Assembly (NCBI GenBank): GCA_963774405.1
Contig: CAVZEV010000013.1
Location: 1-64,000 of the forward strand
Direction of reading: 5' to 3'
DNA length: 64,000 bases
Origin: VRUE01 sp963774405
Lineage (GTDB): Bacteria > Actinomycetota > Thermoleophilia > Solirubrobacterales > 70-9
The translations under genes and the position numbers were made by a program. Shown one piece after another: positions 1 through 8,296 of this stretch. The notes below the pieces were generated by a model. It was not told where the DNA came from. It saw only the letters and a program-made list of their open reading frames with translations, and ran no database searches. Position 1 is the first letter of the stretch. Each line of letters opens with the position of its first letter.

Positions 1-8
1 GGGGAGGG

Positions 9-1538
9 GTGCCCGACGCCCTACCTAGAATCCGGCGGGTGAGATTGGGCGCGCTTGCCGCGGAGATTGCGGGGGCCCGGATTGCCGGGGACTCCGCCGT
101 GGAGGTGGCGTCTCTCGCTTATGACAGCCGAAAAGTCGGGCCCGGGGCGCTGTTTTTCTGCGTGCCGGGGGAGAAGGTCGATGGGCACGAGTTTGGGGCG
201 GGGGCGGTGGAGGCGGGGGCCGTGGCGCTGGTGGTGGAGCGGGAGCTGGAGGTTGATGTGGCGCAGGTGGTCGTTCCCGATGCGCGGGCGGCGATGGCTC
301 CCTTGGCGGCTCGGTTTTTCGGGGATCCGACGGCGGAGCTGCGGGTCGTGGGGGTGACGGGGACGAATGGGAAGACGACCACGGCGTTCCTGCTGCGGGA
401 GATCCTCGAGGCCGCCGGGGTGCAGACCGGTTTGCTCGGCACGGTGCGGCAGGTTGTCGGTGGCGCCGAGGAGGAGGTCGAGCGGACGACGCCGGAGGCG
501 GTCGATCTGCAGGGGACGTTTCGGCGGATGCTGGAGGCGGGCGATGAGGCCTGCGTGATGGAGGTCTCCTCGCACGCGCTGGCGCTGCACCGGGCCGACT
601 CGATCCATTTCGAGCTGGCGCTGTTCACCAACCTGACCCAGGACCACCTCGACTTCCACGCCGACATGGAGGACTACTTCCGCGCCAAGCGCCTGCTCTT
701 CGAGATGGGGCCGGGGGTCGCGGTCGTCAACGCCGACGACGAGTACGGCCGGCGCCTCGCCGAGGAATTCGACTGCCTCACCTTCTCCGCCCAAGGCGCC
801 GACGCCAATTTCCGCGCCCAAGCCACCACCTTCAACCCCTCCAGCGCCCACTTCGCCGTCACGGTGGGGCCGACGGGGGGGCCGACGGGCCTAAAACGTG
901 ACATATCGACACGTTTCAGGCCCGTCGGCCCGGGGGTGGAGGTGCGGACTGGGTTGCCGGGGGATTTCAATGTGGCTAATGCGTTGGGGGGGTTTGCGGC
1001 GGGGGTGGCGATGGGGGTGGAGGCGGAGGTCGCTGCCGCGGGGCTGGCGCGGGCCGAGCGGGTGCCGGGGCGGTTTGAGCCGATTGATGAGGGGCAGGAC
1101 TTCTCGGTCCTGGTCGACTACGCGCACACGCCCGACTCGTTGGAGAACGTGCTGCGGGCGGCGCGTCGCTTGAGCGAGGGCCGGGTGCTGGCGGTCTTTG
1201 GCGCCGGCGGCGACCGCGATCGCGACAAGCGGCCGAAGATGGGGCGGGCCGGGGCGGAGCTGTCCGACCTGGCGATCGTCACCTCCGACAACCCGCGCTC
1301 CGAGGATCCCGATTCGATCATCGCCGAGGTCGTCGCGGGCATCGAGAACGGCGCCAGGGTCGAGGTCGAGCCCGACCGCCGCGCCGCGATTGCGCTGGCG
1401 CTGGCGCGCGCTCGGCCCGGCGACACGGTGGTGATCGCCGGCAAGGGCCACGAGCAGGGCCAGGAGTTCGAGAACGGCCGCAAGCTGCCCTTCGACGACC
1501 GCGAGGTCGCCCGCGCGGAGCTGCGGGGCCGGCTTTGA
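9..1538 (+). CDS. murE: UDP-MurNAc-tripeptide synthetase MurE (mDAP-adding type)
   Basis: Cytoplasmic Mur ligase that adds the third residue to UDP-MurNAc-L-Ala-D-Glu using ATP. The protein is 509 aa from a GTG start directly behind a G-rich ribosome site (GGGGAGGGG). The N-terminal Mur domain has YDSRKVGPGALFF near residue 38, the P-loop GTNGKTT lies near residue 117, and the acceptor motif DNPR lies near residue 430. In this family DNPR marks meso-diaminopimelate specificity. The stop overlaps the TTG start of murF, so it is the first visible gene of the division and cell-wall operon. Odd: residues of about 284-309 are encoded by a near-perfect 22-bp-arm palindrome (879-931) that looks like an in-frame insertion just before the conserved LPGDFNVANAL segment. 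Confidence 0.97.
   Translation: MPDALPRIRRVRLGALAAEIAGARIAGDSAVEVASLAYDSRKVGPGALFFCVPGEKVDGHEFGAGAVEAGAVALVVERELEVDVAQVVVPDARAAMAPLAARFFGDPTAELRVVGVTGTNGKTTTAFLLREILEAAGVQTGLLGTVRQVVGGAEEEVERTTPEAVDLQGTFRRMLEAGDEACVMEVSSHALALHRADSIHFELALFTNLTQDHLDFHADMEDYFRAKRLLFEMGPGVAVVNADDEYGRRLAEEFDCLTFSAQGADANFRAQATTFNPSSAHFAVTVGPTGGPTGLKRDISTRFRPVGPGVEVRTGLPGDFNVANALGGFAAGVAMGVEAEVAAAGLARAERVPGRFEPIDEGQDFSVLVDYAHTPDSLENVLRAARRLSEGRVLAVFGAGGDRDRDKRPKMGRAGAELSDLAIVTSDNPRSEDPDSIIAEVVAGIENGARVEVEPDRRAAIALALARARPGDTVVIAGKGHEQGQEFENGRKLPFDDREVARAELRGRL
879..931. repeat. Palindromic element inside murE
   Basis: Left arm 879-900 and right arm 910-931 pair at 21 of 22 positions around a 9-nt loop. The arms begin GGGCCGACGGGCC. 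The element is read in frame and gives a Gly/Pro/Arg-rich stretch (GPTGLKRDISTRFRPVGPG) between FAVTV and VEVRTGLPG. MurE homologues normally have a short turn there, so it appears to be an insertion tolerated in a surface loop. No second copy of this sequence was found in the window. Confidence 0.75.
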
Positions 1539-2908
1539 GGCTCGGGCCCGAGCAGATCGCCGCGGCGTGCGGGGCGGAGATTCTCGCCCGCGGCGCTCCC
1601 GGCGCCCCGAACCGGGCGACGATCGGCTCGGGCGAGACCGGCCCCGGCGACCTCTTCTTCGGCCTCCCCGGAGAGCGGGTAAACGGCGGCGAGTTCGCGG
1701 GAGCCGCGATCGATGCCGGCGCCTGGGGCGTCGTCGTCGACCGATCGCTGACTTCCTCTTTTTCCGCGCATACCGCGCAAAAGCAGGAACTCAGCGGAGG
1801 GGAGGGGGGGTGGGTTTTTGCGGTGGAGGAGCCGCTTGCGGCTCTGCAGGCGCTGGCGCGGGCCTGGCGGCGCGAGCTCGGGGCTCGGGTCGTCGGCGTT
1901 ACCGGCTCGGTCGGCAAGACCTCGGTCAAGGACATTGCCCGGGCGCTGCTGCCGGGGCGCGTGCACGCCAACCGCGAGAACCTCAACACCGAGATCGGGC
2001 TGCCGCTGACCGTGCTCGAAGCACCCGATGACACCGACGTCCTGGTCCTGGAGATGGCGATGCGCGGTGCGGGTCAGATCGCCGAGCTGGCGGCGATCGC
2101 CGAGCCCGAGGTGGCGGTGATCACCAACGTCGGCCCCGTCCACGTCGAGCTGCTCGGCTCGGTCGAGGCGATCGCCGCGGCCAAGGCCGAGGTGCTGGCG
2201 GCTCTGCCGGCCGATGGGACGGCGGTCGTGCCGGCCGCGGCCGGGCTGCTGGAGCCGCACCTGGCCGCGGCGCCGCAGCTGCTGCGCTTCGGCCCCGGCG
2301 GCGACGTCTTCGCGCTCGAGAGCAGCGTTGCGGACGGGGTCACCGAGGCGCTGGTCGAGACTCCCGCCGGGCGTCAGCTCTTCCGCTTCCCCTTCGCCGA
2401 GGCGCACAACCTCGAGAACGCGCTGGCGGCCGTGGCGGCCGGGGTGGCGCTGGGCGCGCCGCTTGTCGGGATGGCCGACCGCGCTGAGAACATAGGCTTC
2501 TCACGCTTTCGGGGCGAGCGCCTCGAGCTGGGCGACGGAATCGTCCTCGTGAACGACTGCTACAACGCCAACCCGGTCTCGATGCGCGCCGCGCTCAGCC
2601 ACCTCGCCTCGCTCGAGGGGGAGCGGCGGATCGCGGTCCTGGGCGAGATGGCCGAGCTTGGCTCCAGCGCTGCCGGCTACCACCGTGAGGTCGGCGAGAG
2701 CGCCCGCGCGGGCGGCGTCGACCTGCTCGTCGGCGTCGGCGAGCCCGCCCGCGACTATGGCCCCGACGAGCTCGTCGCCACTCCCGAGGAGGCGGCCGAG
2801 CTGCTCGCCGCCCGGCTCGAGCCGGGCGACACGATCCTGGTCAAGGGCTCGCGCTCGGCCGGCCTCGAGGGCGTGGCCGTGGCGCTGGAGGAGCTGCTCG
2901 ATGGGTGA
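1535..2908 (+). CDS. murF: UDP-MurNAc-tripeptide-D-alanyl-D-alanine ligase MurF
   Basis: Adds D-Ala-D-Ala to UDP-MurNAc-tripeptide, the last cytoplasmic step of the muropeptide precursor. It is 457 aa, starting at TTG 1535 inside the murE stop (TTGA overlap), which indicates translational coupling. P-loop GSVGKTSVKD near residue 126, the N-R-N-T-E-x-G-L segment (RENLNTEIGLPLTV) near 150, and the C-terminal DCYNANPVSM near residue 345 are all Mur ligase signatures. The 3' end overlaps mraY by 8 nt. Residues of about 71-88 (SLTSSFSAHTAQKQELSG) are encoded by a palindrome (1746-1796) lying between a beta strand ending VVVD and the conserved VFAVEEPLAALQALA helix, so it seems to be a loop insertion. 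Confidence 0.96.
   Translation: MRLGPEQIAAACGAEILARGAPGAPNRATIGSGETGPGDLFFGLPGERVNGGEFAGAAIDAGAWGVVVDRSLTSSFSAHTAQKQELSGGEGGWVFAVEEPLAALQALARAWRRELGARVVGVTGSVGKTSVKDIARALLPGRVHANRENLNTEIGLPLTVLEAPDDTDVLVLEMAMRGAGQIAELAAIAEPEVAVITNVGPVHVELLGSVEAIAAAKAEVLAALPADGTAVVPAAAGLLEPHLAAAPQLLRFGPGGDVFALESSVADGVTEALVETPAGRQLFRFPFAEAHNLENALAAVAAGVALGAPLVGMADRAENIGFSRFRGERLELGDGIVLVNDCYNANPVSMRAALSHLASLEGERRIAVLGEMAELGSSAAGYHREVGESARAGGVDLLVGVGEPARDYGPDELVATPEEAAELLAARLEPGDTILVKGSRSAGLEGVAVALEELLDG
1746..1796. repeat. Palindromic element (family B) inside murF
   Basis: Arms 1746-1768 and 1774-1796 pair at 19 of 23 positions. The left arm starts CGCTGACTTCCT followed by a T-run. A related element occurs at 4491-4542, with the same CGCTGACTTC start, T-run and central CCGCG. 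Here it is translated in frame within MurF without disrupting the flanking conserved blocks. Confidence 0.7.
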
Positions 2909-3875
2909 AGTGCTGATCGCCGGGATGGCGGCGATGCTGATCTGCATCTTCCTCGGCCCCAAGTTCATCGAGTACCTGCGGGTCAAGGAGTTCGGCCAGC
3001 ACATCCGCGAGGACGGGCCGCAGGAGCACCACGCCAAGGCCGGCACGCCGACGATGGGCGGCCTGATCATCTTCGCCTCGATCTGCGTGCCCTACCTCGT
3101 CCTCTCCGACCGCGACGCGCAGAGCCTGGCCGTCTTCGGGGTGGCAATGGGCTGTGCGGCGATCGGCTTCGCCGACGACTTCATCAAGATCGTCAAGCGT
3201 CGCTCACTCGGCCTCTCGGCCCGCTGGAAGATCCTGCTGCAGCTCTTCCTCGCGCTCGGGCTCTGGTGGGTCGCCCGTCACGAGGTCGGCCTCGAACCGA
3301 TCCTCTACTTCCGCATCGGCGATGCCACGGTCGACCTCGGCCCCGTCCTCTACTTCATCCTCGTCTTCCTCGTCATCGGCGGCACCTCCAACGGGGTCAA
3401 CCTCACCGACGGCCTCGACGGCCTCGCCGCCGGCTCCTGCGCGATCGTCCTGCTCGCCTACACGGCGATCGCCTTCGTCACCAACGAGCAGCAGAACCTC
3501 GCCCTGCTCTCGGCCTGCCTGGTCGGCGCCTGCATCGGCTTCCTCTGGTTCAACGCCTTCCCGGCCTCGATCTTCATGGGCGACACCGGCTCGCTCGGGT
3601 TGGGCGGCGCGATCGGCGCCCTGGCGGTTATGACCCAGACCGAGGTGCTGCTGATCATCATCGGCGGCATCTTCGTGATCGAGGCGCTCTCGGTCGCGAT
3701 CCAGGTCTTCTCCTTCAAGGCCTTCCGCCGCCGCGTGCTGCTGATGGCGCCGCTGCACCATCACTTCGAGATGATGGCTTGGTCGGAGACCAAGATCATG
3801 CTGCGGTTCTGGATTGTGGCTGCGGTTTGCTCGGGGATTGGGTTCACGCTGTATCAGCAGTCGATTGGGCGGTAG
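2901..3875 (+). CDS. mraY: Phospho-MurNAc-pentapeptide transferase MraY
   Basis: Integral membrane enzyme that transfers phospho-MurNAc-pentapeptide to undecaprenyl phosphate to make lipid I. The ATG at 2901 gives 324 aa and overlaps murF by 8 nt. Diagnostic motifs are TPTMGG (near residue 51), the Asp pair ADDFIK (near 92), NLTDGLDGLAAG (near 168) and LHHHFE (near 287). About ten hydrophobic segments are visible, as expected. The open frame extends upstream into murF, but the start at 2901 fits the family N-terminus. A palindrome follows 6 nt after the stop. Confidence 0.97.
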   Translation: MGEVLIAGMAAMLICIFLGPKFIEYLRVKEFGQHIREDGPQEHHAKAGTPTMGGLIIFASICVPYLVLSDRDAQSLAVFGVAMGCAAIGFADDFIKIVKRRSLGLSARWKILLQLFLALGLWWVARHEVGLEPILYFRIGDATVDLGPVLYFILVFLVIGGTSNGVNLTDGLDGLAAGSCAIVLLAYTAIAFVTNEQQNLALLSACLVGACIGFLWFNAFPASIFMGDTGSLGLGGAIGALAVMTQTEVLLIIIGGIFVIEALSVAIQVFSFKAFRRRVLLMAPLHHHFEMMAWSETKIMLRFWIVAAVCSGIGFTLYQQSIGR

Positions 3876-3881
3876 CGGGGC

Positions 3882-3953
3882 GGGTCGGGTGTCCCCTCCC
3901 AAAACGCTCGGCAGGAGCCGCGCTTGAGTGTTTTGGGAGAGGACACCCGACCC
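3882..3953. repeat. Palindromic element (family D, copy 1)
   Basis: Arms 3882-3908 and 3927-3953 pair at 25 of 27 positions. Positions 3893-3939 are 46/47 identical to 63754-63800. Beyond that shared block the arms of the two copies differ, yet each copy remains self-complementary. The right arm supplies the only plausible start codon (TTG 3924) of the next gene. It could act as a transcription terminator for the mur genes, but it lacks a following T-tract. Confidence 0.8.
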
Positions 3954-4496
3954 CCTCGGCCAGCGCTCAACACCCCTCGGCTCAAGCTACGGAGGTGGCG
4001 GGAGGACGATCTCGGGGCGTTCGCAGCGATCAATGCTGACCCGGCTGTCATGGAGCATTTTCCAGGGACGCTGACGCGGCGGGAGAGCGATGAGTTGGTG
4101 GAGCGGATCGAGGGTGGGTTCGAGGCGAATGGGTTTGGGCTCTGGGCGCTGGAGGTGCGGGGGAGCGGTGAGTTCGTTGGGTTCACTGGGTTGGACGTGC
4201 CTGAGTTCGAGGCGCACTTCACTCCGGCGGTGGAGGTTGGCTGGCGACTGGCGCGGTCGGCTTGGGGGAATGGGTACGCGACGGAGGCGGCGCGGGCCGC
4301 GCTCTTGTTTGGCTTCGAGGAGGTTGGACTGAAGGAGATCGTCTCATTCACGACCGTCGCGAATCGGCGCTCGCGGGCGGTGATGGAGCGGCTCGGGATG
4401 AGCCACGATCCAGCCGACGACTTCGACCATCCCAGCCTCCCTCGGGGCCACCCCCTACGCCCTCACGTCCTCTACCGCCTCAAGTCCCCGCGCTGA
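3924..4496 (+). CDS. GNAT-family N-acetyltransferase (RimJ/RimL type)
   Basis: Acetyl-CoA-dependent acetyltransferase of about 190 aa; its substrate is unknown. It opens with TPRLKLRRW, typical of RimJ-like proteins. The acetyl-CoA-binding region follows as GWRLARSAWGNGYATEAARA (about residues 106-125), then LKEIVSFTTVANRRSRAVMERLGM. The TTG start lies inside palindrome D1 and the TGA stop lies inside palindrome 4491-4542, so the gene is exactly bracketed by repeats in the middle of the mur cluster. Codon use is richer in G/T third positions than in mraY or murC. A mobile or acquired cassette is a reasonable inference. Confidence 0.85.
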   Translation: MSVLGEDTRPPRPALNTPRLKLRRWREDDLGAFAAINADPAVMEHFPGTLTRRESDELVERIEGGFEANGFGLWALEVRGSGEFVGFTGLDVPEFEAHFTPAVEVGWRLARSAWGNGYATEAARAALLFGFEEVGLKEIVSFTTVANRRSRAVMERLGMSHDPADDFDHPSLPRGHPLRPHVLYRLKSPR

Positions 4497-4542
4497 CTTC
4501 GTGTTTTTGATGCCGTAGACCGCGGGAAAGACGAAGTCAGCG
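4491..4542. repeat. Palindromic element (family B) at the GNAT stop codon
   Basis: Perfect 12-bp terminal arms, CGCTGACTTCGT (4491-4502) and its complement (4531-4542), with a T-run inside the left half. It resembles the element inside murF. The TGA stop of the acetyltransferase (4494-4496) is formed by the left arm. Confidence 0.75.
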
Positions 4543-4580
4543 ATTACAGGGTCGGGGTTGGTGGGATCGAAGAAGGGTGG

Positions 4581-5946
4581 ATGAGCCTTTTGCCTCCCAA
4601 GGAAATTCGGACCCCTTTTCCTTCGGGGCCGTTCTTGGTCGTTGGGTTGGCCCGATCGGGGCAGGCCGTGGCTCGGCTTCTTGCCGCCCGGGGGGAGACT
4701 GTCGTGGCGGTCGATTCCGGGGCATCCCGATGGCGCGGCAGGATTGCGGGAGGTCGGTGTCGAAGTCGTTCTGGATGCAGATGGCGTGGCGCTCCTCGAG
4801 GGGGTGCGGACTGTGGTCAAGAGCCCGGGGGTGCCGCGGGAGGCGCCGGTGATCGTGGCCGCTCTGGAGCGGGGGATCGACGTGGTCGGGGAGCTCGAGC
4901 TTGCCTGGCGGGCGATTCCCAATCGCTTCCTCGCGGTGACCGGGACGAACGGCAAGACGACCACGGTGGAGCTGCTCGGGCACATCTACCGCTCGGCAGG
5001 CGAGCCTGTGGCCGTGGCCGGCAACGTCGGCACGCCGCTCTCCTCGCTGGCCGGCGAGATCGAGCCGGACGCGACGGTGATCTGCGAGTCCTCCAGCTTC
5101 CAGCTCGAGGACAGCGTCGCCTTCGCGCCGGAGTGCGCCGTCTTCCTCAACCTCGCGCCCGACCACCTCGACCGGCACGGCACGCTCGAGGACTACCTGG
5201 CCGCCAAGCTGCGGATCTTCGCCAACCAGGGCAACGACGACGTCGCCGTCTACAACGCCGACGAGCCCGAGCTGGCCGGCGTCGACCTCGGCGGCTGCGG
5301 ACGGCGGATCGCCTTCTGCCACGGCGCCGCCCCGGACTGCGAAGTCGCCGTCGCCGAGGGCACGATCTTCTACGACCGTGAGCCGCTGCTTGGCGTCTCC
5401 GAGCTCGGTCTCTTCGGCGAGCACAACGTCGAGAACGCGATGGCCGCCGCCGCCGCGGCGCTCTCGATGGGACTCGAGCGCGAGGCGGTGCGCGAGGGGC
5501 TGCGGAGCTTCGCCGGCGTGCCGCACCGGCTCGAGCCGGTCGCCGAGATCGGCGGCGTGCGCTTCGTCAACGACTCCAAGGCGACCAACGTCGCCTCGGC
5601 CACAGTCGGCCTGCGCGCCTTCGAGGGTGGCGTGCGGGCGATCCTCGGCGGCAGCGAGAAGGGCGAGTCCTACGCGCCGCTGCTCGAGCCGGTGCGCGAG
5701 CGCTGCGTCGCCTGCTACCTCACCGGCGCCTCGGCCGGGCGCCTCGCCGAGGCGCTGGCTCCGGTGATCGCGGCCGGGGTCGATCTGCACCTCTGCGAGG
5801 GCCTCGAAGAAGCGACGCGCCTCGCCGCCGCCGCTGCGGCGCCCGGCGAGACCGTGCTGCTCTCGCCCGCCTGCGCCAGCTTCGACGCCTTCGAGAACTT
5901 CGAGCGGCGCGGCGAGCGCTTCCGCCAGATCGTCGGCGGAGCTGGC
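4581..5946 (+). CDS. murD: UDP-MurNAc-L-alanine:D-glutamate ligase MurD (frameshifted; continuous with ftsW)
   Basis: Adds D-Glu to UDP-MurNAc-L-Ala. The N-terminal Rossmann-like segment FLVVGLARSGQAVARLL is in the frame of ATG 4581. From about 4725 the sequence continues one base later (GAAGLREVGVEV, then VVKSPGVP), so one extra base lies in the GGGG/CCC stretch at 4720-4731. P-loop GTNGKTTTVELL is near 4938-4975, followed by NDSKATN and LLSPACASFD(A)F. No stop separates it from the FtsW sequence: the frame runs straight on into the next gene. If one base were wrong, a TGA at 5948-5950 would end murD with a GTGA overlap at the ftsW start. Confidence 0.93.
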
Positions 5947-7230
5947 GTGAAGCGCCCCTCGACCGAGTACAGCCTGCTGCTCACCGCGACCCTCTGCCTG
6001 CTGGCGCTGGGCGCGGTGATGGTCTTCTCGGCAAGCTCGACCACCCAGATCCTCAGCAACGGCAACCTCGCCGAGAGCGCCTTCTACCTCAAGCGCACGC
6101 TGATCTTCGGCGCCGTCGGCCTGCTCGTCATGCACCTCAGCGCCCGCCACGGCCTGACCGCGATCCGCCGCCTCACGCCCGGCCTGCTCGTCGCCTCGCT
6201 CTTCCTCCTGCTCGTCGTCCTCGTCGCCGGCAACAGCGCCAACGGCGCCAGCCGCTGGATCGGCCCGGGCTCGCTGCAGTTCCAGCCCTCCGAGCTGGCA
6301 AAGGTGGCGCTGATCCTCTACGGCGCCGACCTGCTCGCCCGCGAACCGAAGCGGGTGCGCTCGCTGCAGGGGCTGATGCCCTTCCTGCTCGTCGTCGGCA
6401 CCGCCTGCCTGCTGGTCATGGCCGAGCCCGATATGGGCACGACGATGGTGATCGCCTTCTCGGTCGCCGCCACGCTGATCGCCGCCGGCGCCCGCCCGGT
6501 CGACCTCGGCAAGATCGCCCTCGTCCTCGGCGGCCTCGCCCTGCTGCTGACCGTGGTCGAGCCCTACCGGATGGCCCGCCTGACCGGCTTCCTCCATCCG
6601 GGCGCCGACGCGGCGGGCAGCGGCTTCCAGGCGGCCCAGGCCAAGATCGCGCTCGGCTCGGGCGGCATCTTCGGCGTCGGCATCGGCAACGGCGTCGCCA
6701 AGGCCGGCTTCCTGCCCGAGGCCCACACCGACATGATCTCGGCGGTGATCGGCGAGGAGCTCGGCATGGTCGGCATCCTCGGCGTCGTCGGCCTCTTCGG
6801 CCTGCTCGGCTACGCCGGCCTGCGGGTGGCGCAGAAAGCCAGGGACCGCTACAGCAAGCTGCTCGTCTCCGGCCTTACCTCGCTGATCCTGGTGCAGGCG
6901 ACGATCAACCTCTTCGCCGTGATGGGATTGGCGCCGCTGACCGGCGTGCCGCTGCCCTTCGTCTCCTACGGCAACAGCAGCCTGCTGGCGACGCTCTTTG
7001 CCGTCGGCCTGATCCTCAACGTCGCCCGCGGCGGCAGGGCGACAGCCGCGGCGCGGCCCGCTCGCGCCTCCGGCGCCGGCAAACTGCGCGTCGTCGAGGG
7101 CGGGCGCGCGCCCGCCCGCAAAAGGAGCAGACCGAACCGTGGAAAAAGCGCCCAGAGTCGTAGTCGCAGCGGGGGGAACCGCGGGACACGTCGTGCCGGC
7201 GATGGCCGTCGCCGACGAGCTTCGGGCTAG
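5947..7230 (+). CDS. ftsW: Lipid II polymerase FtsW (SEDS family), in frame with murD
   Basis: SEDS glycosyltransferase that polymerises lipid II at the septum. The FtsW sequence begins near GTG 5947 (VKRPSTEYSLLL) and has about ten membrane segments. Signatures are VMVFSASS, NGASRWIGPGSLQFQPSEL, and near the end MGLAPLTGVPLPFVSYGNSS. The C-terminus is a basic Arg-rich tail of about 45 residues that overlaps murG by 92 nt, which is unusually long and may reflect a lost stop. Whether it is a true MurD-FtsW fusion or two coupled genes cannot be settled from this sequence. Confidence 0.92.
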   Translation: MKRPSTEYSLLLTATLCLLALGAVMVFSASSTTQILSNGNLAESAFYLKRTLIFGAVGLLVMHLSARHGLTAIRRLTPGLLVASLFLLLVVLVAGNSANGASRWIGPGSLQFQPSELAKVALILYGADLLAREPKRVRSLQGLMPFLLVVGTACLLVMAEPDMGTTMVIAFSVAATLIAAGARPVDLGKIALVLGGLALLLTVVEPYRMARLTGFLHPGADAAGSGFQAAQAKIALGSGGIFGVGIGNGVAKAGFLPEAHTDMISAVIGEELGMVGILGVVGLFGLLGYAGLRVAQKARDRYSKLLVSGLTSLILVQATINLFAVMGLAPLTGVPLPFVSYGNSSLLATLFAVGLILNVARGGRATAAARPARASGAGKLRVVEGGRAPARKRSRPNRGKSAQSRSRSGGNRGTRRAGDGRRRRASG

Positions 7231-8296
7231 CGGCGCCGCCGTCTCCTTCCTCGGCACCAGGGAGCGGATCGAGGCCGAGCTGGTGCCCGCCGCCGGCTAT
7301 GAGATCGACTTCCTCAAGGTGCGGGGGATCGACCGCCGCAACCCGCTGCGGGCTGCCGTCGCGGTCGGCGAGGCGGTCGGCGCGATCGGCGCGGCGCGGC
7401 GCGCCCTGCGGCGCCGCGAGGCCGACGTGGTCCTCGGCGGCGGCGGCTACGTCGCCGGGCCGGCGGGGCTCGCCGCGGTGCTCTCGCGAACGCCCCTGAT
7501 CCTGACCGAGGCCGACAGCCACCTCGGCCTCGCCAACCGGCTGCTGGCGGGACGGGCGCGCCGGGTCTGCCTCGCCTTCCCGATCGAGGGTCGCGGGGGC
7601 GATCCCTACCTGGTCACCGGGCGCCCGGTGCCCGCCGCCGTCCTGCGCGCCGACCGGGCCGCGGCTCGCCGCCGCTTCGGCATCGCCCCCGAGGCGCGCT
7701 GCCTGCTGGTGATGGGCGGCAGCCAGGGCGCCCGCTCGATCAACCAGGCGACGATCGAGGCCTTCGCCGAGGCGGGAGCGGGCGGGCCCGACGCCGAGTT
7801 CCGCCGCGACTTCCACGTCCTCCACCTCAGCGGCCGGCGCGATCACGAGGAGCTGGAGCGGCGACTGGCGGCGGCGGCCCACGCCGAGGATTACACGCTG
7901 CTGCCCTACGAGCCCGACCTCGGCGACGTGCTCGCCGCCTGCGACCTCGTCCTGGCCCGCTCCGGCGGCTCGATCTTCGAGGTGGTGGCGGCCGGCCGGC
8001 CGGCGATCCTCGTCCCCTATCCGTACGCCACAGCGGATCACCAAGCGGCGAACGCGGCCTGGATGAGCGGAGCGGGTGCGGCGGAGACGATCGCGGACGA
8101 AGCTCTGAGCGCGTCGCTTCTAGCCGGTCGCGTTTCGTCTCTCTTCGACGACGAGGTACGCCTAGCCGCAATGGCCGAGGCGTCGGCCGCCCTGGCCCGC
8201 CCCGACGCGGCCCGCGCAATCGCCGACCAGGTCCTGGCAGCCGCTTCCGGTGCGCCTTATCCCTCTATAGCGAGGAAAAGGCGCACCGGAACATGA
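7139..8296 (+). CDS. murG: Undecaprenyldiphospho-muramoylpentapeptide GlcNAc transferase MurG
   Basis: GT28 enzyme that converts lipid I to lipid II on the inner face of the membrane. The GTG start at 7139 follows AAAAGGAG by a normal spacing. The N-terminal AGGTAGHVVPAMAVADEL, GGGGYVAGP, MGGSQGARSIN near residue 195 and ARSGGSIFEVVAAGRPAILVPYP near residue 281 are all MurG features. It is 385 aa. The last 16 residues (SGAPYPSIARKRRTGT) are encoded by a family A palindrome that ends just before the stop, so the native C-terminus may have been replaced or extended. The stop overlaps murC (ATGA). Confidence 0.97.
   Translation: MEKAPRVVVAAGGTAGHVVPAMAVADELRASGAAVSFLGTRERIEAELVPAAGYEIDFLKVRGIDRRNPLRAAVAVGEAVGAIGAARRALRRREADVVLGGGGYVAGPAGLAAVLSRTPLILTEADSHLGLANRLLAGRARRVCLAFPIEGRGGDPYLVTGRPVPAAVLRADRAAARRRFGIAPEARCLLVMGGSQGARSINQATIEAFAEAGAGGPDAEFRRDFHVLHLSGRRDHEELERRLAAAAHAEDYTLLPYEPDLGDVLAACDLVLARSGGSIFEVVAAGRPAILVPYPYATADHQAANAAWMSGAGAAETIADEALSASLLAGRVSSLFDDEVRLAAMAEASAALARPDAARAIADQVLAAASGAPYPSIARKRRTGT
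8245..8291. repeat. Palindromic element (family A, copy 1) at the murG 3' end
   Basis: Arms 8245-8265 and 8272-8291 (TTCCGGTGCGCCTT on the left, its complement on the right) around a short TATAG loop. It is read in the same codon phase as the copies in rsmB and ribD, giving SGAPYP followed by RKRRTGT. It ends one base before the murC ATG. Confidence 0.85.

Noticed and set aside
4537..7257. 906-codon open frame on the minus strand opposite murD/ftsW
   Set aside because: Its composition is Gly/Ala/Asp/Arg-rich shadow sequence of a high-GC gene, with no domain; the plus strand carries clear MurD and FtsW motifs.
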